Source of the DNA: Ruminococcus sp.
GTDB taxonomy: Bacteria; Bacillota; Clostridia; Oscillospirales; Ruminococcaceae
Length of the DNA: 64,000 nt
Direction: 5' to 3'
NCBI GenBank assembly: GCA_017961625.1
Contig: JAGCWY010000110.1
Location: 1 to 64,000 of the forward strand
The translations under genes and the position numbers were made by a program. The stretch's first letter is position 1. Each line of letters opens with the position of its first letter. This document shows, one piece after another, positions 24,372 through 33,599 of the stretch. The notes below the pieces were generated by a model. It worked only from the letters and a program-made list of their open reading frames with translations, did not search any database and had not been told where the DNA came from.

Positions 24372-25283
24372 TCAGTTTGTGCCTGTCTGTGTGCCCTTAG
24401 CAATCTTAGCGTAGTCGCCGGCAGCTGATATGCCTACAACGTCCATAGCATTTGCATCATAGTATACCCATACTAGCATAGCTGCAAGACCGGTATTGTT
24501 CTTGAGGTTGATGTAGTAATCAACAGTGTCTCCTGCCTTTGCAGAAACATTGTCGCCGTATGCAACGAAATTAGATACATCCGAAACGTCCTGAGCAGCA
24601 ATGTCTCCACCTACTCTGATATTACCCTGTATAACCTGAGGCTTCGTTGACTGTGCCCTGAGGGTAGAGAAGTCGGGAGTGAATCTTACTGCGTAATCCT
24701 TTTCGGGGATGTTGTCTTTGAGCTTGAATGTTACCTTGATGATCTGACCATTGAAGGCGTAGCCGTCCTGAGTAATCTGAACGCCGTTCTTTTCAGTATC
24801 CTTGTCAGGATCTGGAGAGATATCTATCCAGAGGCAGTATCTCTTTTCCATTTTGCTGACGTACTCTGAGGAAGCATCGGTAGGCTTTGTAACAATCTCT
24901 GTAACAGCCTGCCCCTGAGCATCCGTGACCTTCTCGCCGTTTGCCTCTGTTACCTCAACTACTTCAGTAGCAGGCTGTGCAGAGGTAGGGTCTTCAGCGG
25001 AGAGGTCGTCGTTGCCTGCGGGCATTCCAGTTGCAGCGAATTCTTCGAGAGAACCGGATTGGAAAGGTGTGACAACAACGTTTCCGTCCTCGTTCTTAAT
25101 CTGGTCAATCTCAACGTCGAGAGTTGTGGTCTGCTGCGCTGAATCAGTAGCAGTGGTATTGGAATTGTCGGAGCTGCCGCCGTTAGAGCTCTGCTCCTTT
25201 GAGGAGAGACATGATGTAAACGAAGTAAGAGCAACGCAGACAACAGCTGCCAGTGCGATGACTTTTTTTCTTGAATCAAACAT
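24372..25283 (-). CDS. Lipoprotein with a C-terminal partial cohesin-like segment
   Basis: The 303-residue protein has a lipobox (TSFTSCLSSK). A low-complexity Ser/Asn/Thr/Gln segment of about 100 residues follows, then a beta-rich middle region (RYCLWIDISPDPDKD..FNGQIIKVTFKLKDN). The last 55 residues read VSAKAGDTVDYYINLKNN..YYDANAMDVVGI, which looks like the first half of a cohesin (AGDTV..NLKNN..YD). The second half is absent and a terminator follows directly, so this is not a recent truncation. Function is unknown; surface location is likely. Confidence 0.65.
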   Translation of the reverse strand: MFDSRKKVIALAAVVCVALTSFTSCLSSKEQSSNGGSSDNSNTTATDSAQQTTTLDVEIDQIKNEDGNVVVTPFQSGSLEEFAATGMPAGNDDLSAEDPTSAQPATEVVEVTEANGEKVTDAQGQAVTEIVTKPTDASSEYVSKMEKRYCLWIDISPDPDKDTEKNGVQITQDGYAFNGQIIKVTFKLKDNIPEKDYAVRFTPDFSTLRAQSTKPQVIQGNIRVGGDIAAQDVSDVSNFVAYGDNVSAKAGDTVDYYINLKNNTGLAAMLVWVYYDANAMDVVGISAAGDYAKIAKGTQTGTN

Positions 25284-25548
25284 AGTTTTCTATCCTTTCA
25301 TTAAGGGGATTCGTTTGTATAAGGCGGTACTGTGCGCACCACTCATCTTATAATAATTATACACACGCTGCGATTGTTTGTCAAGATGAAGGCGGAATTG
25401 TAATCAATTATTTGACAAAGAGACACAGTTTCACCACTTTTGTTTCACCGTTTTGTCATTTTTATTTATATTCACTTAAAAGTTGGTTTATTGGCACATT
25501 ATTATATAAAATTGAAGGTTTTATACGTATATTAGTCGAAATGCTGTA

Positions 25549-25577
25549 TTGCAAAGAACGCCGGAGCGTGATATAAT
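25549..25577 (+). promoter_or_regulatory. Promoter of the GH5 lipoprotein gene
   Basis: TTGCAA and TATAAT with a 17-base spacer. The remaining 25284-25548 stretch is AT-rich and holds nothing else I can identify. Confidence 0.65.
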
Positions 25578-25642
25578 TATAATTGGTGTTTTAGTATGCT
25601 CCTGTTGAGATGTCAGGGGCATTTTGGAAAGGACATTTGACA

Positions 25643-27697
25643 ATGGGAAAAAAGGCAATGGCGCTCTTCACAGCCGCAGCAATGCTGCTGCCCGGCGTGT
25701 CATGCGCTAAGAAAGGCGGATCGCCTGCACTGTCAGAAAAAGAAAAAGAGACAGTCAAGCAGGAGGTAACGACTGCCGTTACCGAGGAGGAAACTATTGA
25801 GATGGCGACCGAGCATATAAGCCCAGTTGAGACCGTTTCGGCGATTATAGGTTCTCAGGTGACTGACGGGAGGGTCATCGGAAGAGCACAGGGAAGCAAT
25901 ACGGCGAAATTCCCGCTTGCAGACCTGATAGACGAAGGCGACAGGATAATATCCTTTACGTTTGTAGTGTATTCAGGGGATGGAGCAAGCAGTATAGGCG
26001 AATTTAAGGGAGGCTGCGGCATATCGGTGGATGAAGGCTGCACAGCGGCTACCCATAAGTGTTGGTATCAATCAGAAGAGTTTACAGCACCTACACAGGG
26101 CTCTTACGGAGAGATAACATGGAACGTGCCCGATGAGCTGAAGGACTATATTCACGAGAGCGGAGAAGTGATGTTCGGCTATTGGTGGGGAAACTGTGAG
26201 AGCCTCCGGATAGAAAATGTGATATGTACCCTTGAAAGGACAAGGGATGTGCCGGTGGACGGCGCAGGCGTTATCCAATCGGGTGTGAGCGTGGTTCATT
26301 CTGAAGGAGACAGAACTATACGCGTCCCCCTCGATATCATGCCACAGGACATGGTGCCCGAGGTGGTGACATTCAGTATTGAAGCGGAGGGAAGACTCGG
26401 AAAATTCACAGGAGCCTACGGGATAAGCTCGTCGGCAGGCGAGTATGTCTCAGGCGATACCGCTGTATTTACCGACGATTCCACGCTTGAACTGATATGG
26501 TACATTCCCGACAGGGCAAAGGGCTGTATAGCGGAAAACAATGAGCTGCTGTTAAAGTACTGGTGGAGCGAGCAGCCGTCAGTTACATTAAAGAGCGTAA
26601 ACGTAAAGTATAGCGTAAATACCGGAGATTATCCTGCACCTGAAGCGAATACCGGACTGGAGGTAGCTACTGAGACAGCTTTGCCGAGCGTGCACGGCTT
26701 CCGCAGTGCATCTGAGATAGTATCTGCTATAAAGGTGGGCTGGAATCTCGGCAATACCCTTGACAGCTACAATACTGGCAAGAGCGGACTTAAGACTGAG
26801 ATCGGCTGGGGAAATATGAAGACCACCGGTGAGATGATACAGTCCGTAAAGAAGGCTGGATTTAACGCAGTAAGAGTACCTGTGACCTGGGCTGAGCATA
26901 CAGACGGCGACAGGATACAGAAGGAATGGCTTGACCGCGTACAGGAAGTAGTTGATTACGCATATAATGAGGATATGTTCGTGATACTGAATATGCATCA
27001 CGATGATTATATATGGTTTGATCCACTAGCTTCTTCTTACGAGGAAGACAGCGCTCGCCTCAAGAGCATATGGGAGCAGATTTCGGAGCGCTTCGGTGAC
27101 TATGATGACCGCCTCATCTTTGAAGGAATGAACGAGCCGAGAACGGTGGGGTCAACTATGGAATGGCTGGGCGGCACCAAGGAAGAGCGCAAGACCGTTA
27201 ATAAATATGCAAGGGATTTTGTGAAAACAGTTCGTGCAAGCGGCGGAAAGAACGCTGACAGGACTCTTATAGTAACATCCTATGCAGCCTCCGCCGACAG
27301 CGTGGCACTCAATGATATGTCGGTGCCGAGCGGAAAGAATATAGTGTTCAGCGTTCATTATTATGCACCGTGGAACTTTGCAGAGGGAAATGAGACTGTA
27401 TTTACTGAGAGCGGCAAGGGTGAGCTGGACGCCAAGTTCTCAGAGCTTAAGCAGAAGTTCATTGACAAGGGCATACCGGTCATAATAGACGAGTTTGGTT
27501 GTGTAAACGCTGCCGACGCCGCAACAAGGAGCAACTATTATACATACTACGTAAGCGCAGCCAAGTCTAAGGGTATAAAGTGCTTTGTATGGGATAACGG
27601 CAAGATGAGCGGTGAATCGAGCTTCGGAATATTCAACAGAGGAGCCCTTACATGGGAGGGTAATATCCTCAGCGCTATAATGGAAGGCGCAAAATAA
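25643..27697 (+). CDS. Lipid-anchored GH5 endoglucanase with two N-terminal beta modules
   Basis: This 684-residue protein has a lipobox (LLPGVSCAKK) and two related modules at about residues 60-198 and 209-322. Each ends in a YWW motif (FGYWWGN, LKYWWSEQ) and looks like a carbohydrate-binding module. The GH5 catalytic domain spans about 355-680. GH5 signatures are VGWNLGNTLDS, NMHHDD, the acid/base Glu 498 in NEPR, and the nucleophile Glu 617 in DEFG. The pattern resembles subfamily 4 beta-glucanases/xyloglucanases. It has no dockerin, so it would act on the cell membrane surface, outside the cellulosome. ATG 25643 follows GGAAAGGA; an upstream in-frame start is unlikely. Confidence 0.88.
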   Translation: MGKKAMALFTAAAMLLPGVSCAKKGGSPALSEKEKETVKQEVTTAVTEEETIEMATEHISPVETVSAIIGSQVTDGRVIGRAQGSNTAKFPLADLIDEGDRIISFTFVVYSGDGASSIGEFKGGCGISVDEGCTAATHKCWYQSEEFTAPTQGSYGEITWNVPDELKDYIHESGEVMFGYWWGNCESLRIENVICTLERTRDVPVDGAGVIQSGVSVVHSEGDRTIRVPLDIMPQDMVPEVVTFSIEAEGRLGKFTGAYGISSSAGEYVSGDTAVFTDDSTLELIWYIPDRAKGCIAENNELLLKYWWSEQPSVTLKSVNVKYSVNTGDYPAPEANTGLEVATETALPSVHGFRSASEIVSAIKVGWNLGNTLDSYNTGKSGLKTEIGWGNMKTTGEMIQSVKKAGFNAVRVPVTWAEHTDGDRIQKEWLDRVQEVVDYAYNEDMFVILNMHHDDYIWFDPLASSYEEDSARLKSIWEQISERFGDYDDRLIFEGMNEPRTVGSTMEWLGGTKEERKTVNKYARDFVKTVRASGGKNADRTLIVTSYAASADSVALNDMSVPSGKNIVFSVHYYAPWNFAEGNETVFTESGKGELDAKFSELKQKFIDKGIPVIIDEFGCVNAADAATRSNYYTYYVSAAKSKGIKCFVWDNGKMSGESSFGIFNRGALTWEGNILSAIMEGAK

Positions 27698-27708
27698 CAT
27701 GTCTTTTA

Positions 27709-27735
27709 ATGCGGAGCTTTGCTCCGCATTTTTTT
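27709..27735 (+). terminator. Intrinsic terminator after the GH5 gene
   Basis: AATGCGGAGC, TT, GCTCCGCATT, followed by Ts. Confidence 0.9.
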
Positions 27736-27776
27736 ACGGTAAACTGCTGAATCCGGCTTAAAACAAATCTTTCCGC

Positions 27777-27805
27777 TTGACATTGGACAAAAAATATTAT
27801 ATAAT
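27777..27805 (+). promoter_or_regulatory. Promoter of the SGNH esterase gene
   Basis: TTGACA and TATAAT with a 17-base spacer, 36 bases before the start codon. Confidence 0.8.
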
Positions 27806-27840
27806 CAGCGTATAAGAATTTATCCAAGGAGGTAAAAAAC

Positions 27841-29205
27841 ATGAAAAAATTGATCTCAGCACTCATTTCAGCAGTTATCGGAGCCACCGCACTTGTACCG
27901 TTTGCAGCAGCAGCGGAGGAAAGCGGCAGCGGTATGGTACTGCTCGGCGACAGCATTGCAGCAGGATACACAAGAAAGGGCTATATAGAGCATAATTACG
28001 GTGAGATATGTGGCGATTATCTCGGATGCAGCGTATACAACTACGCAAAGCCCGGCGACACCACCGATGATCTGCTAAGCAAGCTCGGAAGCTTCACTAC
28101 TGAACAGAGCAAAAACCTTGCCGACGCGGAATACGTTGTTATTTCCATAGGAGGCAACGACGTACTAGGCTATATTGCAAAGTATATGCTCAATTACGCA
28201 GAGCAGAACAACTACTTCAAGGATGGTTATTCCGCCAAGGACGTTCCGGCTTCTCCCAAGATAACAGACCTTACGACAATGTTGGATGTCGACAAGCTCA
28301 GGTCAGAGCTTCAGGGTTCTTATTCGGCTGCTATCACCTTTGGTGACAAGCTGAGCACACTGTCAGAGGAGATATGCGGAAAATATGACAAGAAAACAAA
28401 GACGTACAGCGGTGGATACATCGGCACTCACGTTATCGACAATATACAGAATGCAGCAGATACCATAAAGGAGTCGAACCCCAACGCAAAGGTATATGTT
28501 CAGACCATATTCCAGCCAGTGCAGATTGAGCCTGAATATATAAACGCCAAGTACGGAAAGGGCTCGAATTATTCGCTTATGCTCAACATTGTTAGAATGG
28601 AGCTGGAGAATATCATGAAGTCCTACGCTGACCAGCTTTCAAACGTAAGTGACATCGATGTGGTAGATGTATGGGAACAGTTCACATCGACTGAGGATAC
28701 CCTCAGCGCATCCAATCCTGGTCATGCAAGCTATTTTGTAGATATAAAGGCTGATCAGCTTTCGGATATTGACATTCACCCGAACCAGAAGGGAAACGTT
28801 GCAATCGCAGCGGCTATCCTTGAAAAGATAGGAGATCTTCACGACGATACAGGACTTCTCAGCAGCATCTTCGAGAGCTTCAGCGACAAGGACAGCTATC
28901 CTGAGATTGCACTTGCAACCTACAAGAAGGTAGCAGGCGACGCAAAGCCCTCTGCAAAGCTCGGCGACGTAAACTCCGATGGCTTTGTTGACGCAGTTGA
29001 TGCTTCAAGTGTGCTTGCAGAGTATACAAAGCGTGCCACAAGCGATAATGGCAATTATACAGATGAGCAGGCAAAGCTTGCAGACGTTGACGTGAACGGT
29101 ATCGTAGATGCAGTTGACGCTTCAAAGATACTTGCATACTATGCATATCTCTCCTCGAATTCAGGCGAGACAAAGTCTATAGAGGAGTTCATAAAGACAT
29201 TATGA
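27841..29205 (+). CDS. Cellulosomal SGNH/GDSL esterase with C-terminal dockerin
   Basis: The 454-residue secreted protein has a signal peptide and an SGNH hydrolase domain with VLLGDSIAAGY (Ser 38), ISIGGND and DIDIHPNQKG (Asp/His). The dockerin at about residues 378-440 has loops DVNSDGFVDAVDAS and DVNGIVDAVDAS, and the C-terminus is charged. SGNH esterases in cellulosomes deacetylate hemicellulose or pectin; the substrate is not clear. The DAVDAS dockerin resembles that of the 20.6 kb adaptor. AAGGAGG precedes ATG by eight bases. Confidence 0.88.
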   Translation: MKKLISALISAVIGATALVPFAAAAEESGSGMVLLGDSIAAGYTRKGYIEHNYGEICGDYLGCSVYNYAKPGDTTDDLLSKLGSFTTEQSKNLADAEYVVISIGGNDVLGYIAKYMLNYAEQNNYFKDGYSAKDVPASPKITDLTTMLDVDKLRSELQGSYSAAITFGDKLSTLSEEICGKYDKKTKTYSGGYIGTHVIDNIQNAADTIKESNPNAKVYVQTIFQPVQIEPEYINAKYGKGSNYSLMLNIVRMELENIMKSYADQLSNVSDIDVVDVWEQFTSTEDTLSASNPGHASYFVDIKADQLSDIDIHPNQKGNVAIAAAILEKIGDLHDDTGLLSSIFESFSDKDSYPEIALATYKKVAGDAKPSAKLGDVNSDGFVDAVDASSVLAEYTKRATSDNGNYTDEQAKLADVDVNGIVDAVDASKILAYYAYLSSNSGETKSIEEFIKTL

Positions 29206-29225
29206 TAACGACATTATAAAATGTT

Positions 29226-29252
29226 CAGCGGACAGGAGACCACTGTCCGCTG
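29226..29252 (+). other. Hairpin between the esterase gene and dagK
   Basis: CAGCGGACAG and CTGTCCGCTG form a 10-bp stem with a seven-base loop, without a T-tract. Confidence 0.5.
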
Positions 29253-29274
29253 CTTCATATAAGGAGAACGGGCA

Positions 29275-30201
29275 ATGAAAAATATGTATTTTGTGGTGAA
29301 TCTTCTAGCAGGAAAAGCCGTCATGAATAAAAAGCTCGGAAATATAATAGACAGCTTTGTAAAGGACGGATTTAAGGTAACTATACACACAACTCAGAAT
29401 GCCGAGGACGCTGCTGAGCAGGCAGCTTATGCCTGTGAAAACGACTACGACGTACTTGTTGCGGCAGGAGGTGACGGTACTCTCAGTCATTGCCTTCAAG
29501 GAGTTATGAGATGTGAGAACAGGATAACCATAGGCTATATACCGGCAGGCACTACAAACGACTTCGCAAAGGGTATCGGCATACCGTCAGACCAGCTGAG
29601 AGCTGCTGCGGTTATCTCCAAGGGCGAAACCGCGCTCTGCGACGTGGGAGGTTTCAACGACACATATTTTTCTTATGTTTCAGCCTTCGGAGCCTTTACT
29701 AATATCCCCTACGAGACTCCTCAGAGAATAAAGAATATGTTCGGACACGCAGCGTACATCGCCGACGGGGCTACACAGCTCACAAGTATAATAAAGGCTA
29801 AGCCCTTGCGCATAGAATATGAGGACATGGTTATCGAGGGTGAATTCGTATATGGCATGATAACGAATACTGCTTCTGTGGCAGGCATGATAAATATGAA
29901 TAACTTTCTCCTTGACGACGGAGTATTTGAGGTAACTCTCATCAGAAAGCCGAGGAATCCTGCCGAGATTGGCATGACACTCCTTGCTATCGCAAAAAAT
30001 GACATGACAGATAAAAACATAGTTTTCTTCCGTACAGACGCTGTCACCATAACCTGCCTAACCGATGAGCCCTTCACATGGACGAAGGACGGAGAGTACG
30101 GTGGAATGGAAAAGGTGAACCGCCTGTGCTGTCACAAAAGGGCAGTTCGCTTTATAGTCAGCGGAAAGGAAAGACTCCCACTTGAAATGAATCGGAAATG
30201 A
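29275..30201 (+). CDS. Diacylglycerol/lipid kinase family protein (DagK/YegS type)
   Basis: The 308-residue protein has the kinase signature AAGGDGTLSHCLQG near residue 63, GTTNDFAKGIGIP near 88, and a C-terminal beta sandwich. Family members phosphorylate diacylglycerol or other lipids; in Firmicutes DgkB returns diacylglycerol to phosphatidic acid. ATG 29275 follows AAGGAGAA. Four bases overlap holB. Confidence 0.9.
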   Translation: MKNMYFVVNLLAGKAVMNKKLGNIIDSFVKDGFKVTIHTTQNAEDAAEQAAYACENDYDVLVAAGGDGTLSHCLQGVMRCENRITIGYIPAGTTNDFAKGIGIPSDQLRAAAVISKGETALCDVGGFNDTYFSYVSAFGAFTNIPYETPQRIKNMFGHAAYIADGATQLTSIIKAKPLRIEYEDMVIEGEFVYGMITNTASVAGMINMNNFLLDDGVFEVTLIRKPRNPAEIGMTLLAIAKNDMTDKNIVFFRTDAVTITCLTDEPFTWTKDGEYGGMEKVNRLCCHKRAVRFIVSGKERLPLEMNRK

Positions 30202-31181
30202 AGAAGATATACGGAAACAGGCAGCTCCTTGACATACTGTCGGGCATGGCTGCAAGCGGAAAGACTGCCCATTCAGTAATAATAAGCGGCGAAAAGGGCA
30301 GCGGCAGAAAGCTCGCCGCAAAGTACTACACGCAGGCGCTTATGTGCGAATCTCCCTCCGATGGCAAGCCCTGCGGAGTGTGCAATGCCTGCTGCAATAT
30401 CGAAAAGGATATCCACCCAGATGTGATATATCCTGAAAAGACGGGAAAACTCGGCAATTTCAGCGTAAGCACTGCTCGTGACGTCATAGCCGACGCTTAC
30501 GTCAGACCGAACAACAGCAGCGGCTGCAAGGTGTATATATTCGCCGACTGCCGTCACGTTGACACGAGAACTCAGAACACTCTCCTGAAGCTTATCGAGG
30601 AGCCGCCGGAGTATGCGTATTTCATATTCACCTGCGATTCAAAGGCTGAGTTCCTGTCAACTATTGTATCGCGCTGCGTTTGTTTCAGCACATCTCCATG
30701 TACTGAGGAGGAAGCTGCGGAGGCTCTTGTGGAGAGCGGCTTCGGTCAGGAGGAGATACGCGCTGCAGTGAGCTGCTTTCACGGCAATATTGGTATGTGC
30801 GAGAGCTATATCAGCGATGAGGGGGTAAGGAAAAGCGTGGATTTGACAAAATCGCTTGCCGATAGTATAATAAGAAAAGATGAGTATGCTCTTTGCGTTA
30901 GACTTTTCTCGCTCGGGCGCGAGCGGGAGGACGTAAGGGAGCAGCTATCCATGCTTGATAAGCTGGTGCGGGACGCTGCGGTCCTTGTAAAGGACCCAGG
31001 CGGACAAACGATAGGTTGCTTCCGTGAGGGAGCTGCTGCGCTTGCAAAGTCAGTGACCGCATACCAGTCTGCACGTCTCCATTCCTGTATAGAAAAGGCT
31101 TGGAGAGCGGTGGAGAGTAATGTGAGCATACCGCTGGCGCTTACGGCGCTTGGCGCTGAGATAATGGAGATAGTCGGATAG
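30198..31181 (+). CDS. holB: DNA polymerase III subunit delta'
   Basis: The 327-residue AAA+ protein is a clamp-loader subunit. It has GEKGSGRKLAA in place of a Walker A motif, a zinc-binding cluster (CESPSDGKPCGVCNACC), and TQNTLLKLIEEPPEYAYFIF plus STIVSRC (SRC arginine finger). It forms the clamp loader with DnaX and HolA. It overlaps dagK by four bases (ATGA) and is followed by ricT, as in many Firmicutes. Confidence 0.93.
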   Translation: MKKIYGNRQLLDILSGMAASGKTAHSVIISGEKGSGRKLAAKYYTQALMCESPSDGKPCGVCNACCNIEKDIHPDVIYPEKTGKLGNFSVSTARDVIADAYVRPNNSSGCKVYIFADCRHVDTRTQNTLLKLIEEPPEYAYFIFTCDSKAEFLSTIVSRCVCFSTSPCTEEEAAEALVESGFGQEEIRAAVSCFHGNIGMCESYISDEGVRKSVDLTKSLADSIIRKDEYALCVRLFSLGREREDVREQLSMLDKLVRDAAVLVKDPGGQTIGCFREGAAALAKSVTAYQSARLHSCIEKAWRAVESNVSIPLALTALGAEIMEIVG

Positions 31182-31201
31182 ACTTTCAGATAGGAGCTTC
31201 T

Positions 31202-32068
31202 ATGAAAGAAATAGTCGGAGTACGCTTCAAGAGCGTAGGAAAAATATATTACTTTTCGCCGGGAACTATCAAGGCAGAAGTTGGTGACCGCGCTATAGTG
31301 GAGACGGTACGCGGTGTGGAGTGCGGTGAGGTGGTCATCGCCAACCGCCAGATAGAGGACGATCAGATAACCTCCCCACTTAAGCCTATAATTAGGCTTG
31401 CCGACGAGAATGATATGAAAACTGTCGAGAAAAACAAGCAGCGTGAGAAGGATGCATTCAGGATATGCGAGGAGAAGATAGCCTTCCGCAAGCTCAGCAT
31501 GAAGCTGGTGGATGTTGAGTGTACCTTTGACAACAACAAGCTGCTCTTTTATTTTACAGCCGAGAACCGCGTTGATTTCCGCGAGCTGGTAAAGGATCTT
31601 GCAGCTGTGTTTAGAACAAGGATAGAGCTTCGTCAGATAGGAGTTCGCGATGAAGCTAAGATACTTGGCGGACTTGGCATATGCGGTAGAGAATTCTGCT
31701 GCAAGGGGTATATGGGCGACTTCCAGCCCGTATCCATAAAAATGGCAAAGGAGCAGGGACTTTCCCTGAACCCCACAAAGATATCAGGTACCTGTGGCAG
31801 ACTTATGTGCTGCCTTAAGAACGAGCAGAACGCCTATGAGGCTCTGCTTAAGATAACACCGAAAATAGGCGCTATAGTTGTTACACCTGATGGAGACAAG
31901 GGCAAGGTGGAAGATGTTAACCTCATCACCGGAAAGCTCCGTGTAAAGACCGATAAATCCGAAGTGCCTGTAACTCTTGACAGGAGCGAGGTAAAGCTCC
32001 TTAAGGACGCAGAGATAAAGGTCAACCGCGAGGAACTCAAGGCACTGAAAAGCCTTGAGGATCAGTAA
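31202..32068 (+). CDS. ricT: PSP1-domain protein RicT (YaaT)
   Basis: The 288-residue protein has a PSP1 domain with conserved cysteines in GICGREFCCKGY and GTCGRLMCCLKNE. In B. subtilis RicT forms a complex with RicA and RicF that binds iron-sulfur clusters and activates RNase Y processing. The holB-ricT order is conserved in Firmicutes. The gene overlaps queH by one base. Confidence 0.92.
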   Translation: MKEIVGVRFKSVGKIYYFSPGTIKAEVGDRAIVETVRGVECGEVVIANRQIEDDQITSPLKPIIRLADENDMKTVEKNKQREKDAFRICEEKIAFRKLSMKLVDVECTFDNNKLLFYFTAENRVDFRELVKDLAAVFRTRIELRQIGVRDEAKILGGLGICGREFCCKGYMGDFQPVSIKMAKEQGLSLNPTKISGTCGRLMCCLKNEQNAYEALLKITPKIGAIVVTPDGDKGKVEDVNLITGKLRVKTDKSEVPVTLDRSEVKLLKDAEIKVNREELKALKSLEDQ

Positions 32069-32691
32069 TGGAAAACAAGACAAATGTAAATTACGGTCTT
32101 ATGCTGGACAGCAGGCTGAAAGAGCTGGAGCTGAGCGGCAAAAGACCGTCGCTTTTGCTTCATGCCTGCTGTGCTCCGTGTAGCAGCCATACTCTTACGG
32201 TACTTGATAAGTACTTCCATATAACGCTGTATTTCTGCAATCCCAACATAGCACCAGAGGAGGAGTACGATTTCCGCCTTGCAGAGCTGAAAAGACTCGT
32301 TAATGAAATGGGACTTGATATACCTGTTATCGAGGAGGAGTACGATCCGGTGCCCTTTTTTGAGCTAGCCAAGGGACTTGAAGACCTGCCAGAACGTGGA
32401 GAGCGCTGCAGGAAATGCATAGCATACCGTCTGAGGAAGGCAGGAGAAAAGGCAAAAGAGCTGGGCTGTGATTATTTCACGACTACCCTGACTATTAGTC
32501 CTCATAAGGACTGCATTTTTATTAATGAGTGCGGAGGACAGGTGCAGGAGGAATGCGGAGTGCCTTATCTTTTCTCTGATTTCAAGAAGCACGACGGCTA
32601 TAAGCATTCAATAGAGCTGTCCAGGCAGTATAACCTGTACAGGCAGAACTACTGCGGCTGCGTCTACAGCAAAAAAGCTGTTAGCCGTTAG
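32068..32691 (+). CDS. queH: Epoxyqueuosine reductase QueH
   Basis: The 207-residue enzyme reduces epoxyqueuosine to queuosine in tRNA. Signature motifs are LLHACCAPCSSH near residue 30, FCNPNIAPEEEYD, CRKCIAYRLRKA, and NYCGCVYS at the C-terminus; the Cys residues bind an iron-sulfur cluster and a metal. It is a non-orthologous replacement for QueG. TAATG overlap with ricT supports co-transcription. Confidence 0.93.
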   Translation: MENKTNVNYGLMLDSRLKELELSGKRPSLLLHACCAPCSSHTLTVLDKYFHITLYFCNPNIAPEEEYDFRLAELKRLVNEMGLDIPVIEEEYDPVPFFELAKGLEDLPERGERCRKCIAYRLRKAGEKAKELGCDYFTTTLTISPHKDCIFINECGGQVQEECGVPYLFSDFKKHDGYKHSIELSRQYNLYRQNYCGCVYSKKAVSR

Positions 32692-32748
32692 CATTTAGCA
32701 GACACATATTATTTGTTCTTAATACAGTTTTACAAGGAAGTGATCATT

Positions 32749-33105
32749 CTGGGACTGTTTGACGGAATGAAAAGGAAAGACAAAAACACACTGAAAACGC
32801 ATCATCTCGGCGGCTGTATAGTTACCAGATCAGTTTTGAGTGGCTCGTCACGGCTCAGGTGGCTGTTCAGGGAGAAAAGCCACAATCCGGCGGATAATGG
32901 CTGGAGAGCTTTCGGAGATAAGGATACTCAGGAATATATTGATGATTCGAATAACAGTATAGTTGTTGACTTTGACCGATTAGTTGAAATAGAACCGGCG
33001 GTATTGAGCGTTTTTTCAATGCCTGTGGGAACAGATCTGGAATTCGACGCTGACAATAAAGCGTTCATAGATACTGCCACGGGCAAGGAGCTGCCATTAC
33101 ATTGA
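32749..33105 (+). CDS. DUF2185 (Imm33-like) protein, probable CTG start
   Basis: The product is about 118 residues and matches the DUF2185 pattern: GGCIVTRSVL, WLFREKSHNPADNGWRAFGDKDTQEYIDD, and a C-terminal PVGTDLEFD. This family includes immunity proteins, though many members are of unknown role. No ATG gives a sensible N-terminus. CTG 32749 lies eight bases after AAGGAAG and would give MGLFDGMKRK, like the MGLFD starts of relatives. Four bases overlap the next gene. Confidence 0.65.
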   Translation: MGLFDGMKRKDKNTLKTHHLGGCIVTRSVLSGSSRLRWLFREKSHNPADNGWRAFGDKDTQEYIDDSNNSIVVDFDRLVEIEPAVLSVFSMPVGTDLEFDADNKAFIDTATGKELPLH

Positions 33106-33560
33106 AAAGCTTTTTCGTATACGAAATGGAATACACAGACGCAGTGCATGAAATGTCTGGAATTGAAATGATACCTTTTCATGACAGGTATTACAGTCAG
33201 TATGAGCATATATACAATGAGTGCTTCTTTGATATGCGCAAGGCACTGAAAATTGAGCCATATAGCTTCCTTTCGAATATTCAGCAGATAAAGGATAAAA
33301 AGGAAAACATCTTTCTGCTCATGGATGGTGAAACGGTCATGGGTAGCGTGGGGTGTTACGGTACGGAAATAGACGATCTGATAGTTGATAAGAAGTATCA
33401 GGGCAGAGGTTTCGGAAAGCATCTGCTGCTGTGGGCGATAAAACATATCAGGGAATATACCGTTGAACCGATAACGGTCCATGTTGCTGAATGGAATCAG
33501 CGGGCAGTGAAACTCTATACACAGATAGGTTTTGTTATAAAAAAGCGTTCAGCCTTGTAG
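33102..33560 (+). CDS. GNAT-family N-acetyltransferase
   Basis: The 152-residue protein has a GNAT fold: IEIDDLIVDKKYQGRGFGKHLLLWAIKH is the acetyl-CoA-binding Q/RxxGxG/A motif and NQRAVKLYTQIGF the C-terminal motif. The acceptor substrate is unknown. It starts at TTG within TTGA, overlapping the DUF2185 stop, with AAGGAG upstream, so translation is probably coupled. Confidence 0.8.
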   Translation: MKSFFVYEMEYTDAVHEMSGIEMIPFHDRYYSQYEHIYNECFFDMRKALKIEPYSFLSNIQQIKDKKENIFLLMDGETVMGSVGCYGTEIDDLIVDKKYQGRGFGKHLLLWAIKHIREYTVEPITVHVAEWNQRAVKLYTQIGFVIKKRSAL

Positions 33561-33599
33561 TGGTACGGAGATCATCTGCCCTTATAAGGTGTGAACGAA

